A DNA stretch of 64,000 nucleotides from Antilocapra americana (lineage: Eukaryota > Chordata > Mammalia > Artiodactyla > Antilocapridae), in contig ML660772.1 in the NCBI GenBank assembly GCA_007570785.1, positions 35,448,627-35,512,626 of the forward strand. Reading direction: 5' to 3'. Positions 11,712-64,000 of the stretch are shown here, in pieces; position 1 is the first letter of the stretch; every line of letters starts with the position of its first letter. A program made the position numbers and the translations under genes. The notes beneath the pieces were generated by a model that was not told the origin of the DNA, did not search any database, and saw nothing but the letters and a program-made list of their open reading frames with translations.

Positions 11712-12425
11712 AGATTCCACATATGATTGAAATTATGTGGTATTTGTCTTTCTCTTTCTGACTTCCTTCACTTGGTATGATAATCTCTAGATCCATCCAT
11801 GTTGCCACAGATGGCACTATTTCATTCTCTTTTATGTTTCCATAATATTCCATTGTATAAGTGTACCACATCTAGTTTATCCATTTATATGTCAATGGAC
11901 ACATAGTTTGCTTCCATATCTTGGCTATTGTAAATAATTATGCTATGAACATTGGAGTACATGCATCTTTTTGAATTAGAAGTTTCTCTTATATGCCCAG
12001 GAGTGGTATTGCTGGGTCATACAGCAACTCTAAGTTTAATTTTTTGAGGGACCTCCATACTGTTTTTCATAGTTGCTGCACCGATTTCCATTCCCTTTAA
12101 CAGTGTAGGAAGTTGCCTATTCTCCACATCCTCTCTAGCATTTGTTATTTGTAGACTTTTAAGGGATGGCCATTCTGAACAGTGTGAGTTATACCTCATT
12201 GTAGTTTTGATTTGCATTTCTCTAATAATTAGTGATGTTGAGCATCTTTTTATGTGCCTATTGGCCATGTGTATGTCTTCATTGCAGAAATGACATACAT
12301 TTCATCTTTTTCATTGGGTTGTTTGGTTTCTTGTTATTCAGTTGTATGCCCTGTTTGTATATTTTGGAAATTAAGCCCTTGTCAGTTGCATAATTTGCAA
12401 ATATTTTCTCCCAGTCTGTATTGAA
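11712..12425 (-). mobile_element. L1 ORF2 part, right of the BovB insertion
   Basis: This continues the L1 at 8963-9309: TAATCTCTAGATCCATCCA, CACATCTAGTTTATCCATTT, TGCTGGGTCATACAGC, and a TTGATTTGCATTTCTCTAAT motif, all reverse complement of L1 ORF2 3' sequence. It ends near CTCCCAGTCTGTATTG. Confidence 0.75.
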
Positions 12426-12427
12426 TA

Positions 12428-12500
12428 TACTTTTTTATTGAGATATAATTGACTTGTAATATTGTGTTAGTTTTAGGTGTACCACATAATGATTAAAGTA
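12428..12500 (-). mobile_element. Short L1 3'-end fragment
   Basis: TTTATTGAGATATAATTGAC followed by TATTGTGTTAGTTTTAGGTG is the reversed 3' terminus of an older L1. Confidence 0.5.
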
Positions 12501-12518
12501 TTAATTCCTATCTGAACT

Positions 12519-12655
12519 CTAAGGTCTTGCTACTCAATCTGTGGTCTCCAGATGGGTAACATTGACATTACGGGGGAGCTTGTTAGGAATACAGAGCCTG
12601 CAGCCCTATCCCAGGCCTACTGAATCAGCAACTGCACTTTATAAAATTCCTAGCC
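12519..12655. mobile_element. MER5-like hAT DNA transposon remnant
   Basis: It includes TCAATCTGTGGTCTCCAGAT, GGAGCTTGTTAGGAATACAG and CCCAGGCCTACTGAATCAGC, which is the MER5 (hAT-Charlie) order. Part of the element is lost. Confidence 0.5.
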
Positions 12656-13027
12656 AGTTTATATACACAGCTTTGACTACATCTTCATCTATTTCCAAGC
12701 TTGAAGATTTAGAAGTAGTTAATAGATTGATAGACATCCAATAAAATTTGAAAACAAGTAATTTTTTGATGTTGCTCAAATGTTTCACAGGAGAATACTT
12801 AAATTATATGCAGTACTATAAACTATATTTATCGCTTATCTGAAATTCAATTTTTTTACTGGACTTTTCCATATTTAATCAGGCATTCGCTATTCAGAAG
12901 GGTAGGGTCTATGTTTAACATAACTGTGTATTACGTTCATTTAACAAGAGACAACAAATTTCTTCAGAACCGAGGTTTCTTTGGGTTTTGCTTGACATTG
13001 TACATCTCCAGAGACCGCAGTACCCGC

Positions 13028-13085
13028 CATCCACCCCCCCACCCCAATGCGCGCGCGTGCGGTCTCTCTCTCTCTCACACACACA
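13028..13085. repeat. Compound simple sequence
   Basis: A C-run, an alternating GC stretch (GCGCGCGCGTGCG), then CT and CA repeats. The alternating purine-pyrimidine segment could adopt Z-DNA. It lies about 300 bp upstream of the CpG island. Confidence 0.7.
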
Positions 13086-13417
13086 TACAATAAAGGACCA
13101 ACAGTTATTTCTTTAATGAATATATCCGAGCATCTTCCAATTATGTACTGGGTGTAAGTGCCTATTTTAACTAAAGTCGAATATTTTTCTCGTCACACAC
13201 ACAAAAAGTGTTTAAGAGCTATTTGTGCACTTGTTCACATTTTAGCTGGCAGAGTTCAGGACTTGATGGGAACATAATCAAGGGCTCAAAATGTACTCGT
13301 CGCAGACTGGGTCCATATGGTCAACAGTGGGGAAAGAAGTCTAAACTCAGGATGCTGACAAACCCGCAGCAGGCGGCGGTAGGCACCGCCCCCCCACTCC
13401 CATGCCGCCGAGAGGCG

Positions 13418-13428
13418 GCGCACGCGCA
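13418..13428. promoter_or_regulatory. NRF1-type site (upstream copy)
   Basis: GCGCACGCGCA matches the NRF1 core GCGCAYGCGC. It is about 190 bp upstream of the start codon. Binding is inferred from motif identity only. Confidence 0.55.
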
Positions 13429-13478
13429 CAGCCGTCCTTCGGCCCCGTGGGCCGGCGGCTGGAGGCGGGGCTCCGAGG

Positions 13479-13488
13479 GCGCGTGCGC
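13479..13488. promoter_or_regulatory. NRF1-type site (downstream copy)
   Basis: GCGCGTGCGC is the reverse complement of an NRF1 core (GCGCACGCGC). It lies 61 bp from the first copy and about 125 bp from the ATG. Confidence 0.5.
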
Positions 13489-13613
13489 GGGCGGCCTGGG
13501 CTGCGGGCCCCTCCCTTGGCGGGGGCGCGCGCCGAGGAGGACCGCACGGAAGGGGGGAAGTCAGGTGCCCGCGACCGCCGCCGCCGCTACCGCGGTTTGT
13601 CGCCAGAAGAAAA

Positions 13614-61879
<48,266 letters not shown>

Positions 61880-64000
61880 GTAAGTAATTAATTCCAAAAT
61901 AAAAGTTAAACAACCTAATACTGCTGTCAAACCATAACAGTTTCAGAATTAACATTTAAAGTAGTATTTCTGCTTCAGATTTAAGTGTTTCAGATAGAGG
62001 AAAGATGGTAAGTACTTGGAAATTGGTACCTAACTTTTTTTTTAAGCAACTTTGTTTAAAGAGATATATTTCACCATTTAGTTCACCCATTTAAAGTATA
62101 AAATTTCTTTCTTTCTTCCTGTTCCTTCCTATCAGCCCTTCCCCCAAGCCCCTCTCAGCCCTAAGCCACAATGAATCTTACTTTCTGATTCTATGAATTT
62201 TCCTATTCTGGACATTTTATATAAATGGAATCCTACAATATGTGTTTTTTTTTGTGGTAGGCTTTTTTACCTAGCATGATATTTTCAAAGTTCACCCTGT
62301 GAGAAATGTGTCAGTATTTCTGTCCTTTTTATTGCCAAATAGTAACCCATATACCATTATATATTCATCAGCTGATACACATGTGTGTTGTGTTTCACTT
62401 TTTGTGCTGTAAACCTTCATATACAATTTTTTGTGTAGAAATTCTTTTAATTTCTCTTCAGTATATATAGGGTGGTGGCTTTAGTAGGTTGGTCAAGCCT
62501 TTTGAAGAACTGCCAGACTGCTTCCAAAGTGGCTGAACTATTTTACTTCCTATCAATTGTAGTTTCTCCACATCCTCATCAAAAATTGTCTACCTGTTTT
62601 GTTACAGCTATCCTAGTTAGTATTAATTGTACCTTATTGTGATTTTTATTTATATTTTCATGATGGATAGTGATATTGGGCCTATTTTTGTGTGTTTATC
62701 CGTCATTTGAATAGCTTCTTGGGAAAAATGTCTTTTCAGATCTTTTGTCTATTTTTTGATTAGTTATTTGTATTTTTTTTGTTATAATTGTTGCTTATGT
62801 ATCCTGATACAAATCATGTGTCAGATATATGATTTACAGATACAAGTTCTGGCTTCTCACTTTCTTGGTGGTATCATTTGCAGAACAGAAGTAACTGGTT
62901 TTGATGCGGTTCAGTTTGTTTTTTCTTTTGTTACTTGTGCTTTTGGGATATTAATAGAAACCATCACCTTACCCAGGATCATGAAGATTTACTCCAGTGT
63001 TTCCTTCTAAGAATTTTTTGGTTTTAGCTCTTAAACTAAGGTCTGTAATCCTGTACTTAACTTTTAAACCCTGTTCTATTTTTCCCCCTCTTTTTGGATT
63101 ATGATTTAATGAAGTTTTTCTGAAGTTCAGCTTTCAAATTCTAGAAATTTTGAACTTTTTTAAGTTTAAGAAAGCATTTAATATTAAGAAACATGTGAGA
63201 CTGTATTCTATCTGAAAAGAAATGAAAACTGTGGGATTTGGGGGTTTTCTTTCTTTTTTCTTTGCTTTTGTTTTTGTTTCTTTCAGTTTTTCTTTAGCAC
63301 TAAGGTGATTTCTGGTTTCTTGCTAATAGTATTCTTGCAAAATTTGCCAGGAAAGATAATTACTGATGTCTGATTTTCTATAAGGCAGTCTCTATAGTTC
63401 TGTGTCATGAGTATATATGTAAAGTTACTTTTGTAGGAGAGTACTTGATACTGTCTTCTTTGAGTAATTTGACATTGAATAAAAATTCCCTAAGAGAGAT
63501 TTGTCTGCAAAATTATAGACTGGAGTTGTGCAAGACCTGGTTGTAGTAATTAAACTTAACTAGTTTGCCAGTTTGTGCTGCTTGTTTTAGGAATTACCTT
63601 TCACATCATCTTAGAGGATTTTCATTTGTTGTTTTATTGTTTCTGGATAGGAAAAACGTGCCCATTATATAAATATATGTGTAAATATATAAATAATATA
63701 TATAAAGAAGATATTAGATAATTTTGTTAACATTTATTTATAAAAACAGTCTCACTTTCCATTAGCATTTACTATTAGGAAAAATGCAAGGACACATTAA
63801 ATTGAAATGTTTAAAAAATTTCCAGAAAATATTTAAACACTAAAAATTCAGCTTAAACTTTATGCTTTTTCTAATTGGAAATATTTTTTAAATGTATCAT
63901 TATGGTGGTGAATATTGTTCAGTAAGTATTTGGCATATAGTCATTAATTAGAAATCTGTGGCTAATTTCTTATCTGTAACAGTTACCTATTGACATGTTT
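61880..64000 (+). other. CAPZA2: CAPZA2 intron 8, left part
   Basis: The intron opens with gtaagt and runs off the window. It contains an old L1 at 62040-63050. 63055-64000 is AT-rich with no recognised repeat; an AT-rich run lies at about 63668-63705. Confidence 0.85.
62040..63050 (-). mobile_element. Old L1M 3' region
   Basis: AAGCCACAATGAATCTTACT, TTTTACCTAGCATGATATTT, GCCAAATAGTAACCCATATA, TTCTCCACATCCTCATCAAA and TTTTGATTAGTTATTTGTAT follow reversed L1 order. It is diverged and has no intact frame. Confidence 0.65.

Larger units (their letters stand above)
1..13379. other. Intergenic region upstream of CAPZA2
   Basis: No coding exon is recognised here on either strand. Stretches with no repeat I can name are 1-660, 1550-1965, 2700-3500, 4480-5090, 5365-5560, 6720-7400, 8050-8275, 8510-8685 and 12660-13375, apart from short purine-rich or A-rich runs (for example at 1788-1812 and 7700-7730). 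In other mammals the MET gene ends upstream of CAPZA2. Its 3' end may be left of the window or unrecognised in the first bases. Confidence 0.6.

Overview
The window is vertebrate nuclear DNA from a ruminant, most likely a bovid (cattle, sheep or goat type). The evidence is a mammalian spliced gene with GT-AG introns, plus many Bov-tA and Bov-A2 SINEs and BovB LINEs, families characteristic of ruminants. Cetartiodactyl CHR-type SINEs and older mammalian MIR, L2, L1M, MER5 and MER20 remnants are also present. The sequence alone does not separate the bovid genera.

Only one protein-coding gene is supported: CAPZA2, the alpha-2 subunit of the F-actin capping protein CapZ, on the + strand. Eight coding exons are placed to the base: 13614-13652, 38572-38635, 43643-43694, 49583-49646, 54026-54232, 55557-55636, 59629-59707 and 61808-61879. 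All have GT donors and AG acceptors, and the reading phase is continuous. They encode residues 1-219 of the usual 286. The last 67 residues, including the actin-binding C-terminus, lie to the right of the window.

Layout: 1-13.37 kb is intergenic and repeat-rich. In other mammals MET lies upstream of CAPZA2 on the same strand, but no MET exon is recognised here. 13.38-14.1 kb is a TATA-less CpG-island promoter with exon 1, two NRF1-type palindromes, Sp1 boxes and a YY1-type site over the start codon. 13.65-38.57 kb is the 24.9 kb first intron; its first 3 kb is almost free of recognisable repeats and the rest is full of them. From 38.6 to 61.9 kb seven exons lie in shorter introns, also with SINE and LINE insertions. 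61.9-64 kb is the start of intron 8, holding an old L1.

Many insertions are dated relative to each other by target-site duplications. A BovB sits inside an L1 at 9.3-11.7 kb. Three younger elements sit in an old L1 at 34.1-36.2 kb. A SINE and then a BovB used the same site at 56.2-57.2 kb. A very short, young-looking bovine L1 lies 443 bp upstream of exon 8.

No CRISPR array, operon, RNA gene, endogenous retrovirus or clearly new biological system was found. The findings concern promoter architecture, inverted repeats flanking small exons, the insertion chronology, and one unassigned GC-richer block near 3.5-4.25 kb. Repeat family names come from recognising consensus features by eye, so outer boundaries of old elements are approximate.
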